Source: Pseudeuparius sepicola
Lineage: Eukaryota > Arthropoda > Insecta > Coleoptera > Anthribidae
Reading direction: 5' to 3'
Length of the DNA stretch: 64,000 nt
Assembly (NCBI GenBank): GCA_963920635.1
Contig: OY987302.1
Span: 26,201,278 to 26,265,277, forward strand
Shown: positions 1-12,902 of the stretch, piece after piece
Numbering within the stretch: the stretch's first letter is position 1
Layout: the number at the start of each line of letters is the position of its first letter
Translations under genes and position numbers: made by a program
Notes under the pieces: model-generated
What the model was told of the DNA's origin: nothing
What the model saw: the letters and a program-made list of their open reading frames with translations, nothing else
Database searches by the model: none

Positions 1-65
1 CAAAAACGTTATTTTGCGAAAGAAAATACTGGTGTAAACAAACCTTTTTTTTGCAAGATAAGTAA

Positions 66-389
<324 letters not shown>

Positions 390-411
390 TTCTTGATCAA
401 AGTTTTTGATA

Positions 412-818
412 TATATATATGTACATACATATGCCTGCAACCGATACCTAAGACGGCTCAGGCTCTCGGTATTTGGCCTCATTCATTCCACCAACCAGTC
501 TGTGGCACTTGTCTCTGTCACGTCGTCGCGTCCTTACAAAACTTCTTTCAGTACCTTATATGTTCTAAGACAGAAAAAGTTGAAATAAAGTCTTGGGAGA
601 CCAACTTCAGATTTGCAATTATCTCAAATGGATAAAGTTGCAAGTCCCAATTTTACGAGAAGCTTTTCTAGAACTATGCATAAGAACGTTTTTCACTTCT
701 TAAAAAAATCGGGAATTATTGTTTTATGCACTTGTTATATACAGGGTGTCTCATTTTGATCTGGAACACCCCTGTAAAATTTGAACTGGCTTACGGATTT
801 TAACGAATTTTTTTTTTG
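412..818. other. No gene seen
   Basis: Mixed-composition sequence without a convincing reading frame or splice pattern. The first copy of the recurring motif TATACAGGGTGTCTC is at 737-751, just before the next foldback. Confidence 0.6.
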
Positions 819-1960
819 TATACAGGGTCCTCCTAGACGCACTTATCAAACACCTTTCAATGACCATACGTTTATTACAGGGCCGGATTTAAAATTTTTT
901 TTTACCCAAAATTTCGAGTTAAGGTATCAGCGATTTTTTATCGGAAATCTGATAACGTGGCGTTAATCAGCGCCAATGAAAACCCCCAGATTCCAAATTT
1001 CAAGAAATTATTCCCACGAATTATAGTTTTTACACTGCATCACAATTGCAAAAAATCAAAATTTAAATTTGAGTTCAGCTATTAAGGTGGCTATGGAAAC
1101 AAGTGAAAATGGTAAAAAGAGGTCCACAGGGGACAATGGTAATAAACCTGATCGGAAACTGTACTCGGTTTCTCTTTTCATTATTGCTGTGCAGTACAAA
1201 TTTTATGCCATTTGAGATGCAAGAGAGCTCGCTGCCGTCACAGGCAGCCGTGGAAAAACAATGGCTTGCAGAAATGTCAGTTTATGCATTTTTACAACAA
1301 ATGTTATTCAGGGGTTGATGTTGCTAAAATAATTTAGGTGTTACAAATAATTTAGTGGGTATAAAATGTCATTTCTAATCGATTCGTCAATACATTTCTG
1401 CGGTTTAAAATATTGCTGCTTTTAATTACATTCTTCAAATACGTACTTTGTAGTGTATAATCTTATACTTTATTATTTGTACCAAAAAAATGTAAAAATT
1501 AACGTTTCTCAAAGTGTTTGCACTTGCACGACTGCCTGCGACGGCAGCGAGCTCTCTTGCGTCTCAAATGGCATAAAATTTGTTCTATACAGCAATACTG
1601 AAAAGAGAAACCGAGTACAGTTTCAGATCAGGTTTATTACTATTGTCCCCTGTGGACCTCTTTTTACTATTTTCACTTGTTTCCATAGCCACCTTAATAA
1701 CTGAACTCAAATTGAAATTTTGATTTTTTGCAATTGTGATGCAGTGTAAAAAGTATAATTTGTGGGAATAATTTCTTGAAATTTGGAATCTGAGGGTTTT
1801 CAGGGGCGCTGATTAACGCCACGTTATCAGATTTCCGATAAAAAAATCGCTGATACCTTAACTCGAAAATTTGGGTCAAAAAATTTTTAATCCGGCCCTG
1901 GAATAATCGTATGGTCATTGAAAAGTGTTTGATAAGTACGCCTAGGAGGGCCCTTTATAC
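819..1960. repeat. Long foldback, arms ~435 bp
   Basis: The arm at 819-1253 returns inverted at about 1526-1960, around a loop of about 270 bases. The outer edge carries TATACAGGGTCCTCC. Inside each arm, at about 880 and about 1900, lies CAGGGCCGGATT in opposite orientation, which looks like a hAT-type terminus; the bases just outside it are inverted rather than direct repeats, so a simple hAT insertion is not supported. No protein is recognisable. Confidence 0.88.
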
Positions 1961-1962
1961 AA

Positions 1963-2680
1963 ATACAGAGTGTCTCACTTAAGAGTGAAACAACCCTATA
2001 ACTTCTTTAATTTTTAACCAACCATAACGAAATTTTTACCAAAGGTAGATGGCATTGTTGCCTACTTATTTCTAAAAAATTAGTTGCCTACTCCAAAGTC
2101 AAAGCCACCTGCGATGCCACAAACGAGGCTAAAAATCCAAAAGTCATTAGGCATTTTTTTTTCAAAAAAAATTACTAGAAAAAGTTGTTCAGAATCGATT
2201 CAGAACCCTAAATACAAAATTTTGTCAACATCAAAAAATATATTAAATAAATGAAATTAAAGTAAAAATTTAAAATTTAAATTTTTAAAATTTGTTTTGT
2301 AGCTTTTATTTTAAAATAATTACTTTATGAAAACAACTTGCCTTCAAAACTTCCATGGCACACTTTTCTAAACGCAGAAAATTATTAAATTGATGTTTTT
2401 GGAATTTAATTTTTTAAATTAATATTTTTTGATTTTGACAAAATTTTTGATTTAGGGTTCTGAATCGATTCTGAACAACTTTTTCTAGTAAATTTTTTTG
2501 AAAAAAAAAGTCTAATATGACTTGGATTTTTAGCCTCGATTGTGGCATCGCAGGTGGCTTCGACTTTGGAGTAGGCAACTAATTTTTTGGAAATAAGTAG
2601 GCAACAATGCCATCTACCTTTGGTAAAATTTTCGTTCTGGTCTGTCAAAAATTAAAGAAGTTACAGGATTGTTTCACTCT
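1963..2680. repeat. Foldback, arms ~270 bp
   Basis: The arm at about 1980-2262 is inverted at about 2423-2672; both contain the blocks ATGGCATTGTTGCCTAC and TCAGAATCGATTCAGAACC or their complements. It directly abuts the previous foldback, so two independent hairpins lie back to back. No coding content. Confidence 0.87.
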
Positions 2681-3059
2681 ATATATAATTTATAATTTAT
2701 ACTAAAAACAAAAAATACGTATTTTTATACTAAAATGTAAATGTATTATGTATAATGTAATTTATACTAAAAACAAAAAATAAAAAAGCCCATGCCGAAA
2801 GTAGGTATCCACTTCGGTACCCAGCAATTTTTTTAATTGACCTCGACTATGTTGTTTTCAAAATGTAACCCCCCTGTGCATGTCGTAGTAAATACTGTGT
2901 TAAGCCTCTGCAATTTGAAATTAGTAAAAATATCAATAATAAAATTATATAGTAGTGATTAGTCTATTGAGTGTAATGCCGGCCCCATTCTAACAGACTC
3001 ACTTCACCAGACTTTCTATCTCAAAATAATATGTGTACTTACTTCAAATTCTGTTTTAG

Positions 3060-6000
3060 TTATTAAACTGTGATGTAAATGAACTAGAAAGTGCCCTGAC
3101 CCACAGAACTATAGAAACGAAAAGAGATGTAGTTGTTAGCTCCCTAAACAGGGAACTATCTATCTATGCTAGAGATGCTTTAGCTAAGGCTGTGTATGAT
3201 CGATTATTTACATGGTTGGTACAAAGAATCAATAGTTCCCTTAAATCTACAGGCACAACTAAAAATACAGTAATGGGAATTTTGGATATTTATGGATTTG
3301 AAATCTTTGAGAAAAATAGTTTCGAGCAACTCTGTATAAACTTCTGCAATGAAAAACTCCAACAACTTTTTATTGATTTGACTTTGAAATCTGAACAAAA
3401 TGAGTATGAGAAAGAGGGAATTGAATGGGAGCACATTGCATTTTTTGACAACAAAATCATCTGCGATCTAATTGAAGAGAGACATAAAGGTAAGTAATAA
3501 ATAGTAGTGTTTGTTTTATAATATTAATTAATTAGCCCACAAATAATATATTTCATTTTAGGCTTAATAGCATATATGGATGAAGAATGCCTAAGACCTG
3601 GCGAGCCAAATGATTTAACTTTGTTGGCCAAATTAAACAAAAATGCTAACTACCACAAACACTACGTCAGCCACGAAAAAGCTGATATTAAACTACAAAA
3701 AATTATGGGTCGTGATGTAAGAATACCAGTAAATGCTAAAACCGTATTTTACTTAAAGGCACTCTTTGTAGGAATTCCGTCTCATCCATTATGCAGGAGC
3801 GGTTACTTACAATGTTAAGTCATTTATTGAAAAAAACAATGATTTACTTTTCCGCGATTTGAGGGAGGCAATGTCTAATTCTACAAATAGCATAATTCGA
3901 TCTGTTTTCTTGGAATCTGAAAACAAGAGCAAAAAGAGACCCGAAACTGCAATTACACAATTCAAGAATTCCGTTAACAACCTTATGGACATATTAAGGG
4001 ACAAAGAACCATCCTATATTCGATGCATAAAGCCTAATGATTTAAAGAAATCAGGTAATAATTCTTCTAGCACTCTCGACAGATCATTATCAAAAACTGT
4101 GAAACATTAAAAATAATGATGGTGATGGAGAAGAAACTACAAAATAATTCTGAAATATCGTCAGTACATTTAAACTCAGATTTAAGTAATGCTATTGGAA
4201 AGAGGTTTTGGATAATTTGTGTATAATTTTTAGTCTTAAAATACCATTTTTCAAGACTATTTTTATTAAGTTTCAGGTCTTAAAATGTATTTGCAAATGT
4301 TGGCATTTTTTTATATTTTACCAAACGATCTTTTTTATAATGTGTATTAATGTTACTTCAAGGCATATTTGATAAGGAACTCGTCAAAAATCAAGTAACT
4401 TATTTGGGCCTAATGGAAAACTTGAGAGTAAGGCGAGCAGGCTTTGCATACAGACGACTTTATGAACTGTTTTTAAAAAGATACAAATGCTTGTCAAAAG
4501 ACACGTGGCCAAACTATCGGGGACCTGCAAAAGATGCTGTTCAATATTTAGTTTGTGCTCTAGGTTATGAAAAAACTGAATATCAAATGGGAAAGTAAGA
4601 CAAGTTTTATATGTTAAATTGAAATAGTAATATGCTTTCACATATTAATTTTAGAACAAAAATTTTTATTCGGCATCCACAGACACTTTTCCAAACAGAA
4701 GATGCATTTCAACTGAAGAAACATGATATTGCTGCGATTATACAGGCCTCCTGGAAGGGTCTAATTCAACGTAGAAAATATTTAAAGATGAGAGAATCGG
4801 CTGTGATTGTACAGAAATATATTCGCAAAATCCTTGCTAAAAGACAAGCTGAAAAAAGAAAGAGGGCCGTACAAGCTATAAGAAGGTTTATAAATGGCTT
4901 CATGACACGGCATGGTGCACCCAACCAAGATAATATTTCATTCCAAGAAGTTACAAAGGTCAACTGGCTCAAACGTTTAGCTAAAAATCTGCCACAGGAT
5001 ATTTTGCATAGAACATGGCCACCTTGCCCCTCCAACTGTTCAGAAGCATCAAGAGAATTGGAAAATATGTATGCAGCTCATCTTTCAAGGCTTTACAGAT
5101 TGAAACTGACACCGGAGCAAAAGAGGCAGTTAGAGCTAAAAGTGTTGGCTGAAAAGCTATTTAAAGGTAGGTAGGTATGCAAAATGGCTTCCTGTCTTCC
5201 ACTCTCCAACTTGTTAGTGACTCCATTATACATGGATGTTAATTTCACAGGCTTGTAGTTAACTTATGAAAGTCTAGTCTTTTTACAAATAATAATAATA
5301 ATAGTAAGTCATTTGTTGGGCTGATACAGCTGATATATTTTAAAAATAAGTGCACCCTTAACCTTTTTTCAATAGGCCAAGCAAGTAGGTACTTTTGAAA
5401 ATGAAAGGCCATTTTTTATAAAAGACTGATTTTATAATTTGCCTACGATATAATACACTACAGATCGCTAAATTATTTTACAATGGAATAAGTAACACCT
5501 GTAATAAGTAATTTCACAATTTCAGATAAAAAGAAAAGCTACAATTCGAGTTTGCCAGCCCCATTTGTCACAAATAGAGTGGCAGAAGCGAAAGCAGTTC
5601 TGAAGACGAGTTACTCTTCTCAACTCAATGGAGATAAAGAACTGGTACTATTTCATTTTGATTTAAAAGGATTCTTTCAAATCAATTTATGTCTTTTAGT
5701 ATGCAACTAGTGTAATGAAATATGACAGACATGGTTACAAACCAAGAGAGAGGATAATAATTGTGACAAATAATAACCTCCATGTTTTGGAATGCAAAGG
5801 TTCAGTTAAACAAAAGCACTGTCTGCCACTTAAAAGCTTATCATTTGTTGTCACAGGGGAAAATGACAAAATGTTCTTGATTCGCATTCCTGATGACTTG
5901 CTAAAAAAAGATAAGGTAGGTAATCACTTCCATCGACCCCCCCTTAAGAAAATAATAAAAACTGTGCCATTTCTGAATTCGATTTGTTGGCAATATAATC

Positions 6001-6277
6001 TAACAAAAATAATTTTAGGGAGACTTGATTCTTGAAGTCCCGCACCTCATAGAAGCAGTGACAATGATTATCGATGCAACCGGGGATCCTTCACTTTTAA
6101 ATATTATTGATAAGAGAACGTAAGTTAATTTACAAATTTATTGGTTTGCAGTAGTATTATAAAATTAAAATACCTTTTAGTATTGAACACAATATGAATG
6201 GAAAACAAGGTACTATAGATATTCAAGTAGGACAGCCAGAAAGGATTCACAAAGACAAAAGTGGACGCCTACTGATC
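3060..6277 (+). CDS. Myo61F: Unconventional class I myosin (MYO1C/Myo61F type), 3' two thirds
   Basis: An actin-based motor that links membranes to actin. Nine exons with GT-AG introns join in one frame: 3060-3489, 3562-3716, 3772-4054, 4363-4594, 4655-5166, 5526-5644, 5700-5915, 6019-6119 and 6181-6277 (2145 nt, 715 codons). The frame opens in the motor head ([14 protein letters not shown], then the relay [15 protein letters not shown], then YIRCIKPND). Three IQ calmodulin-binding motifs follow in exon 5 ([39 protein letters not shown]), then the basic TH1 membrane-binding tail ([13 protein letters not shown]). The position 16 residues before DALAK, the TEDS site, is Asp, as expected of many animal class I myosins. 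The family is usually about 1000-1050 residues, so about 300 N-terminal residues lie upstream, outside the window or in exons I did not find. The last recognised exon ends at a donor after GRLLI, so a short final exon is missing. The choice between the MYO1C and other class I subtypes rests on three IQ motifs and tail similarity. Confidence 0.93.
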
Positions 6278-7039
6278 GTAAGTATTTTTTTTATAATTTT
6301 TTTGAAGGACCTTGATCCTTAAAGTGCTATTTTAAACCATGAAAAGTGGGCTTTGGGTGGACAGTCTTTGTTACTATAATGTATAGTGTGTCCCCGGATA
6401 GATGTTGGAATGATAAAAAAAATTAAACTTACGTATCACCTCTCTGAGGACACACTGTATGTAATAAGAAGTGGTACCTTAATAAGTGAAAATTGGCAAA
6501 CACAAGCCTTGAACTAGTGCCAAGTGCCGCAATCATATGAGGGAGAAAAATACACTATACATTGCCCACATTTTATAATATACATTTCACCTCAACATCC
6601 CTATAACTGTAATATTATTCAACAACCTTTTTGGTAGTTATAGAGGCTCTTAATGAAGTCCTAAAAAATCATTTTAGTATCTTCAATAACATAGATATGG
6701 GAGAGACTCGTTTTCGAGAAAAATACATTAAATCCAGTAATATCAAATTATCTGCCTGTATTTCTTTTGTTATGCAAAATTAAAGCTAACTAATACATTA
6801 CATAGTGCGAAGTTAAGCTAGTAAACCTATTGAATAATTGCCATTGTCATTATTTTTTTAATGAATTTTCATCCAATATAACCTGGGGTTTGGGGTAAAA
6901 TCGCACGATTTAATTTTTGCATTGAAACAATATGTTTTGAGCCTGTTAGCTGGTATTAGTTTGGTCAGAAACCTTTATCGGGCATGCGGGGTGTAGTGTA
7001 CTGTAATAAATTCAATGCAATATTAATAAACGTCTTTAC
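6278..7039. other. Downstream myosin intron or 3' flank; small hairpin
   Basis: Starts with the donor GTAAGTATT of the last recognised myosin exon. The terminal coding exon should be short and I could not pick it with confidence. A small inverted repeat (TATAGTGTGTCCCCGG near 6383 and GAGGACACACTGTATG near 6456) resembles the ends of the TATACAG-motif foldbacks. Nothing else is recognised. Confidence 0.5.
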
Positions 7040-7210
7040 GTTGACTGACGTATTAATAAAGACTGCTCACGGCTGTCATGTTTGACAGTTCCCATGCGCT
7101 TCCCGGAGACAAAATACAATGCAAAATACATTGTTGACAATAGGCGCCATCTACTTTTCAGAATATGAAGCTATAGTTTGTGAGAAATCTTATTAATACG
7201 TCAGTCAATG
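7040..7210. mobile_element. MITE family A, copy 1
   Basis: A 171-bp element with terminal inverted repeats TTGACTGACGTATTAATA. It is flanked by near-identical 8-base repeats (GTCTTTAC at 7032-7039, GTCTTTAT at 7211-7218), which read as a target duplication. A second copy, in inverted orientation, is at 32693-32876 inside a hAT element. No coding capacity, so it must be mobilised in trans. Confidence 0.85.
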
Positions 7211-7433
7211 GTCTTTATTCATAAAGGTATAAACTTCAAACATTACATAAACACCGGAAATAACATTCTAAAAACATTAGTAGGATGGTGTTTGATCTCT
7301 TAACTCTATAACTTCAAGCCTTCAAACACATGATGGATTTTCGGTGCCGTTAAAAAACTGCGGACACGTAGATGTGTTTCCATTACCTTTATTACTATTG
7401 ACATCTTATTGGGAGGTAGATTCAATTGACATA

Positions 7434-7820
7434 CTAAAGTCTATCCAAGTTACAGCGGCACTAGATATAAACAAAATCACATGACCGCCCTGCGATCGAT
7501 TACCAGGGTCTTACTAATATGAGATTCAAAGTGGCTTGTAATTCTGAACGAATTCTTTTAGAAGTTCTAAAATTTGTGTTTCTACCTTTCGTGAATCTTT
7601 ATAAATTTCTTTAAATTAAGTAGCAAAATAAATTTACAGAATATACTGCTCGCAATCCGTCGAAAATATGCAGGAAACTCGACTGAGGGAAGAGCCGACT
7701 CTGCATTCTGCTCGCCACTTAAACACTTGACATTTTATGACGGCCAGACCAATAAGAGAATAGGTCACGTGGTGGCCAATGTTTTGATCCACTGCCTCTG
7801 TAACTTTGATAGACTTTAGT
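7434..7820. mobile_element. MITE family B, copy 1
   Basis: A 387-bp element with terminal inverted repeats CTAAAGTCTATC(C/A)AAGTTAC and TA on each side, consistent with TA-target (Tc1/mariner or pogo type) mobility. The same element is present reverse-complemented at 36995-37380 within a pogo element. The interior holds no reading frame. Confidence 0.87.
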
Positions 7821-7829
7821 ATTCAATTC

Positions 7830-9411
7830 GCACAGGTCTTCAAGATCCACCGATTGCTAGCAGGGATGTTAATCTTCGATTTACGCTTGAATCTCGTTGT
7901 GGCTTGCTCTGAAGGAGCAACAATTGCGCTCATTACTTTTTCAAGCGACGCTCTCATTTCATCTTGTGTGCCTCCTACTGGTCGTTTACGAATCTTTTTT
8001 AAAACTTGTTCTGGATCGAATGGGATTATGCCTGTTGCTCGAAACCCAGACACTATATTATCAGGCATGCGATCCTTTGATTTTTCCAGAAGCTTCTTTA
8101 GTAGGAAAGGAAAGACAGATTTCGCTACGTCTCCTTTATTTATGGGTCCATTTCCAGTCGGTCAGAATTTCTCGCCATACCCATTTGAGGGGTCCAAACA
8201 CTGCAACATCGAGGGGTTGACACAAGTATGTCGAATACTTCGGCAAAAATACAAACTGAATGTTTTTTCTGCTCAACTTTTAATAATTTGGTAGGAAAGA
8301 TGGCTTGCCAGGTTGTCACAAATAAGAACCTTCTTGCCCTCCTTTTGTCACAGATAGGGAAGATCAGTTTTAAGAGGGGGTTGCCGACAGCGAAAGTGAC
8401 GTTAAATTTCGTATTTTTTTAAATTGTATAGCATAAAATCTAATAACATTTTACCTGGCAAAAATTTAGTACAAACATCTTTGTCTTCATTTTAATCATA
8501 AGATCTTACAAGCAGTGTTTCATTTTATAGGTAATGAAAACCTTGGGAAAAATAATAATTCCAGTGCATATGCTTTTAAGATCTTATGAATAAAATGAAG
8601 ACAGAGATATTTGTACTAAATTTTTGCCAGGTAAAATGTTATTAGATTTTATGATATACACTTAAAAAAAATACGAAATTAACGTCACTTTCGCTGTCGG
8701 CAACCCCCTCTTAAAGAACCAATCCTCAAAGCATTGAGTGTCGAACCATCTACTTTTTGTTCTGTTATATTGCGAGTTTTCGAGGCCACCTTCTTTTCAC
8801 TCTCAGTAGAGGTGTGTACTTTTGTAGACAACATATGGAGGTATACAAGTGCCATCTTCAGCCGCAGCAAACATAACAGATGTCGATGTTTTGGAAAAAT
8901 TAACAATATTTTCATTTGGAACCCCCTGGAGTTTCTCGTCCAGGTACTGAAAATATTCTTTAATCAAATCTTTTGTGATTTCGGCTTTTGCTCGTTTAAT
9001 ATTTCCACAATTACGGAGGGAGAACTCCTTGTGTCGGGACATAAAGTGTTTGATCCAGTCATCACCAGGTCTATTATTGTCGAAATATTGTACATTTACG
9101 TTCTTACTGTTTAAATAATGGCTCACAAAGTCCTTTATTCTCTGCTCCTCAAAAGGATATCTGAATTTCCCTGCAGTAGTCATGGCATCTACTAACCAAC
9201 GCTCTTCAGTCAAAGTTATGAGTTTGTTAGAATGCTCACCTCGATAAATATCATAAAGGGTGCTTTTTGGTACTCCATTCATATATACTGCCTGCTTGAA
9301 TGAATAGTGGTGTTCTACTACTGCCGGCAATACTTTGTCCATACTTTCTTGGCTATAGTTCCGCCGATAAGGCGTTCCTAGTTTATGATGGTGTTTGTGA
9401 GACATGTCCAA
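7830..9411 (-). pseudogene. pogo/Tigger-like transposase pseudogene
   Basis: DNA transposase remnant of the Tc1/mariner superfamily, read leftwards from the ATG at 9409-9411. The first 202 codons hold a Psq-type helix-turn-helix (GVPKSTLYDIYRGEHSNK) and a CENP-B-like second helix-turn-helix region (PGDDWIKHFMSRHKEFSLR). The text then jumps from VPNENIVN to FSKTSTSVMF, so the block that normally carries the first catalytic Asp is deleted. Beyond a 337-bp insertion (8374-8710) the catalytic-core segment KKVLICDNLASHLS and the C-terminal signature VSGFRATGIIPFDPEQVL (8068-7970) are readable, but frameshifts and stops separate them and the third catalytic region is scrambled. The element is dead; its own terminal repeats were not identified. 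Confidence 0.87.
8374..8710. mobile_element. TTAA-target MITE inserted in the pogo pseudogene
   Basis: A 337-bp foldback element with inverted termini GAGGGGGTTGCCGACAGC and TTAA on both sides (8370-8373 and 8711-8714). Removing the element and one TTAA rejoins the transposase reading across ALRIGSLKTDLPYL, which supports insertion into an existing pogo copy. The TTAA duplication points to piggyBac or Kolobok type mobility; no transposase is inside. Arms are about 140 bp. Confidence 0.85.
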
Positions 9412-9619
9412 TATTATCCCTGAAAAAACATTAATAATTATTATTATTATAACTAATAAACTTGGAAGTTATTAGAGCCTTGATTAGACTATAAACAAAT
9501 ATTAATTGCATTGAACCATGTAGCTATTATACACAGGGTTTGCAGGCCAAAGTACACTATTTTGGATATCTCAATTTTTGCAAAACAAGTGACTATAGAT
9601 ATTTTGATTATTAGTTATT

Positions 9620-10596
9620 ATACAGGGTTTCCCAACGAATACTTGACCCCCTCAAAAATTCGAAAACCGGAAAATATTTGAAAATTCGCCGAGACCCCTC
9701 GATTTTTGTTTTTGGGGGAAGCTTTTTTGACAGTCAAGCCAACCCGATATGTTTATCCCCCTAATCCCTAGAAACCCCAACTTTAAAATTTCAAATGGAA
9801 CTACCCCCCTTGTGACGCATCATTTTAAAGCCCTTTTTATTGTGAATACAGTGATGTAACTGTGCTTGTAACTAGGAAATTGTTAGTTTCAGCCTGCTAT
9901 TGAAAGTGGAAAGGTATTTTCGAAATGGTTTATTCTATCGCGGAAAGGGTAGAAACTGTTGCAAGAATTGCAACAATTTCTAACCTTTCCGTGATAGAAT
10001 AAACCATTTCAAAAACACGTTTACACTTTCAATAGCAGGCTGAAACTAACGATTTCGTAGTTACAAGCAAAAAAACAGGGACTTTTTTGTAACACTGACT
10101 TTTTGTGACATATTTTAAAAAATATATAAAGTTTGAATTCGTATGAACTTTTTTTGTTTTGCTTCAGCTTTTCATTTGTGACTTTTTTGTAAACTGATCG
10201 ACACGTCAATAAAAACTAGGTAATTTGGTTGTGTGTAGTAGATAAAAAACTTAATAGTGGCGGGCACTTGTGTAGAAATTAGTACGCGTATAGTGGGTTG
10301 TCAACTTTCCGTTTTTAGCCAATAATTCTGTCAAATCTCAACAGAATTCTAAAAACGATACATCACTGTATTCACAATAAAAAGGGCTTTAAAATTATGC
10401 GCCACAAGGGGGGTAGTTCTCTTTGAAATTTTAAAGTTGGGGTTGCTAGGGATTAGGGGGATGAACATATTGGGTTGGCTTGACTGTCAAAAAAGCTCCC
10501 CCCAAAAACAAAAATCGACAGGTCTCGGCGAATTTTCAAATATTTTTCGGTTTTCGAATTTTTGGGGGGTCAAGTTTTCATTGGGAAACCCTGTAT
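9620..10596. repeat. Foldback with TACAGGGTTTCCC ends
   Basis: Arms at about 9620-9855 and 10362-10596 are inverted copies; the ends are TACAGGGTTTCCCAA and TTGGGAAACCCTGTA, bordered by TA/TTA. A second, smaller hairpin (TGGTTTATTCTATCGCGGAAA at about 9928 and its complement near 9985) sits inside. The ends belong to the recurring ACAGGGTG-like motif class. No protein seen. Confidence 0.88.
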
Positions 10597-11094
10597 TATT
10601 ATTAATGACTACAGATATTAAATTTAGTGTGCTTACCTTGATTGTCCGATTGGGGACGAAACCGTGTGGAATTGGTAGATTATCTCTCAACACAGAATAA
10701 CCAATTCTGTGCTGTCAATGTAGGGATATTTTTGTTTAGTGAACTGTTACCCAACCGGTGTAGCCCGCGAAAATTGAAATCCTACCATATCGTCCAATAT
10801 TACCCCTGCAATCCAGTTGACGGTAGCTCCCTCTAAAACCTGTCTATACATCATTTTAATTTTGGGTAAATATCTCCAAAACTTTTGAAGAGTTATATTT
10901 ATTTATTTTTAAAATTTTTGCATTTGTTAATAAATATTTGGCTTTATTTTTGGTTAAATGATGTTGAAGCTGAGATTTAAGAAATAAATGTGCCTAATAG
11001 GACTTGTAGCAATCTACAGGATTATTCACAATCAAATGCCACCCTTAGTACAGCAGTATTCTACTCGAAAAACAATGACATGAGTTTTTCTTTT
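10597..11094. other. No gene seen
   Basis: AT-rich sequence between two foldback elements; no frame, splice signal or repeat that I can support. Confidence 0.5.
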
Positions 11095-12830
11095 TGCCCA
11101 GAGCTTTATATTGAGGGCCCGACAAGCCCCTGAAAAGGGCCCTAACATTTTGTTTTTCAATTCTATTTTAGTGCAATGTCTGCAACCACTAGAGGGCACT
11201 TATATATAACTTATGTCCACCAATATATTTTTTATTAGCAGAACTTTTAACGTACATTTCTTTTTTAAATAAATTTAACTACTTTGTAGAAAATTTGATT
11301 CTCTACAAAAAATTATTCTACCATTTGTTGCATAAATTATGTCTTTTCTTTTTGTAGATAATGCTCAAAATTTAGCCACCATGCACGTGCCCAGGTATAT
11401 TAAAAATTACTCGCAAAAATCCAATTACCATGGGAAACACAATATTCACACTATTGTTTGCTATTGTTTGATATTTAGTTTTAGTCTACGTTGTCTACCC
11501 TTTTTGGTAGAAATTTCAATATTATTAGAACATGATTTTATCAGGGACTCTTTAAAATAAGGGGACCCAGCATTTCACAGTCTATCACATAGGAAAAGTG
11601 AAGCCTCGAGGGGAAGTTTGTTTTCTGTAGACTTCAAGGAGACCACATAAGTGGGCTGGTACAAGGTTATGTTATATGTCAGTGTCCAACTGCCATCAGG
11701 TTTTACGTTATAGATAGTGCCATAGATTCCAAAGGAGGCAAAAAATTTCCCATCATAATTCAAAATTTTTAAGTTTTCTAACTTTCAGATACTCAAATGT
11801 GACAATTAAAGAATTTCAACTATACAATAAATTTGTTTCATTTGACAGTTGCCATATTCTGGAATTGTAGACACAACATTGTCAAGTCTAATTTTTAGAA
11901 ATCATGGAAACCATTATTAATTTTTACTAACAATCAAAGTACCTGTTATATTCATAGACTCTCCAATAAAATGGCATACTTGGCATCACTGATACCATTA
12001 GAATGATGAAAGAATAGGCCTCACTTTGGAAAGTATAATGCTGGGTCCCCTTATTTTAAAGAGTCCCTGGATTTTATGATCTAAACTTACACTTACCGAA
12101 TTAAATAAAAAAAACATGCTATGACAAAATTAGATTCAAACAAAATCTCACATTATAAGGCATATTTAGGGTGATTGTTTTGTTTCCAAGGGTAACCTGG
12201 ATTATTGAAACTATTGTTTAACATATAAAATCATTTCGTAATATTGAAATTTCTACAAAAAAGCTCTAAAGGGTAGAAAAACATACTTAACATACATCAA
12301 TGGTAATGGGAATATTGAGAGTAATGTTTAATATGCGTGGGTACTGTTTGTGCAATTTAACTAGACACTCCACAGGAATGCACCCTCGTGGGGACTCAGC
12401 ACACCATTGGCTGTCTTAAATCCCTACTTTGATCGCCATTAACATTAACAGTGCCCAGCTCATGGTATGTTGTCTATGTCTGTTATCATAAACAGCGTGA
12501 CGCGGAATAAGAGTAAAAGCCAGCCCATACCCCTCTGCACACCTCAGGCCGCGCGTCTCACCTTAGAGTGCACCCACTTTACGTGCATGGTGGCTGAAGT
12601 TTGGGCGCTATCTCCAAAATGATAGAATAGTTTTTTGTAAATTTAAGTTTTCTACAAAGTGGTTTAAATTAATTTAAATAATAAATGTTGTTAAATAATT
12701 GACTATGACCATACAGTAAAAACCATTGAAATCGATCAAGACTTTTAGAAAGTATAGCGGAAAACAAAATTTTAGGGCCTGTCTTAAGGCCTGTAGGTAG
12801 GGTCCTTAATATAAAGCCCTAATGTCTTCC
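11095..12830. repeat. Foldback interrupted by a hAT element
   Basis: Blocks near 11112-11160, 11250-11400 and 11480-11530 reappear inverted near 12780-12830, 12570-12700 and 12230-12300; shared words include CACCATGCACGTG, TTCTACAAA and CAATATTGAAATTTCTAC. The two arms are diverged, so the hairpin is old. The hAT element at 11542-12069 was inserted into it later. Confidence 0.75.
11542..12069 (-). mobile_element. Non-autonomous hAT element, copy 1
   Basis: A 528-bp element with inverted termini CAGGGACTCTTTAAAATAAG and an exact 8-base target duplication GATTTTAT (11534-11541 and 12070-12077), the hallmark of hAT. A 62-codon open frame on the - strand near its left end (GTIYNVKPDGSWTLTYN, TLYQPTYVVSL) also occurs in copy 2, so it is part of the element; I do not recognise the peptide and no hAT transposase domain is present. 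Confidence 0.92.
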
Positions 12831-12902
12831 CTTCCCTTCCTCAGCCTAAATAAACCCTCTTGGAGATGAAAATTTGTGCAAGAAGTTCAAATAAGTGCCT
12901 CA

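Noticed and set aside
880..1900. hAT element with CAGGGCCGGATT ends
   Set aside because: The ends are inside a longer inverted repeat and the flanks are inverted, not direct, octamers.
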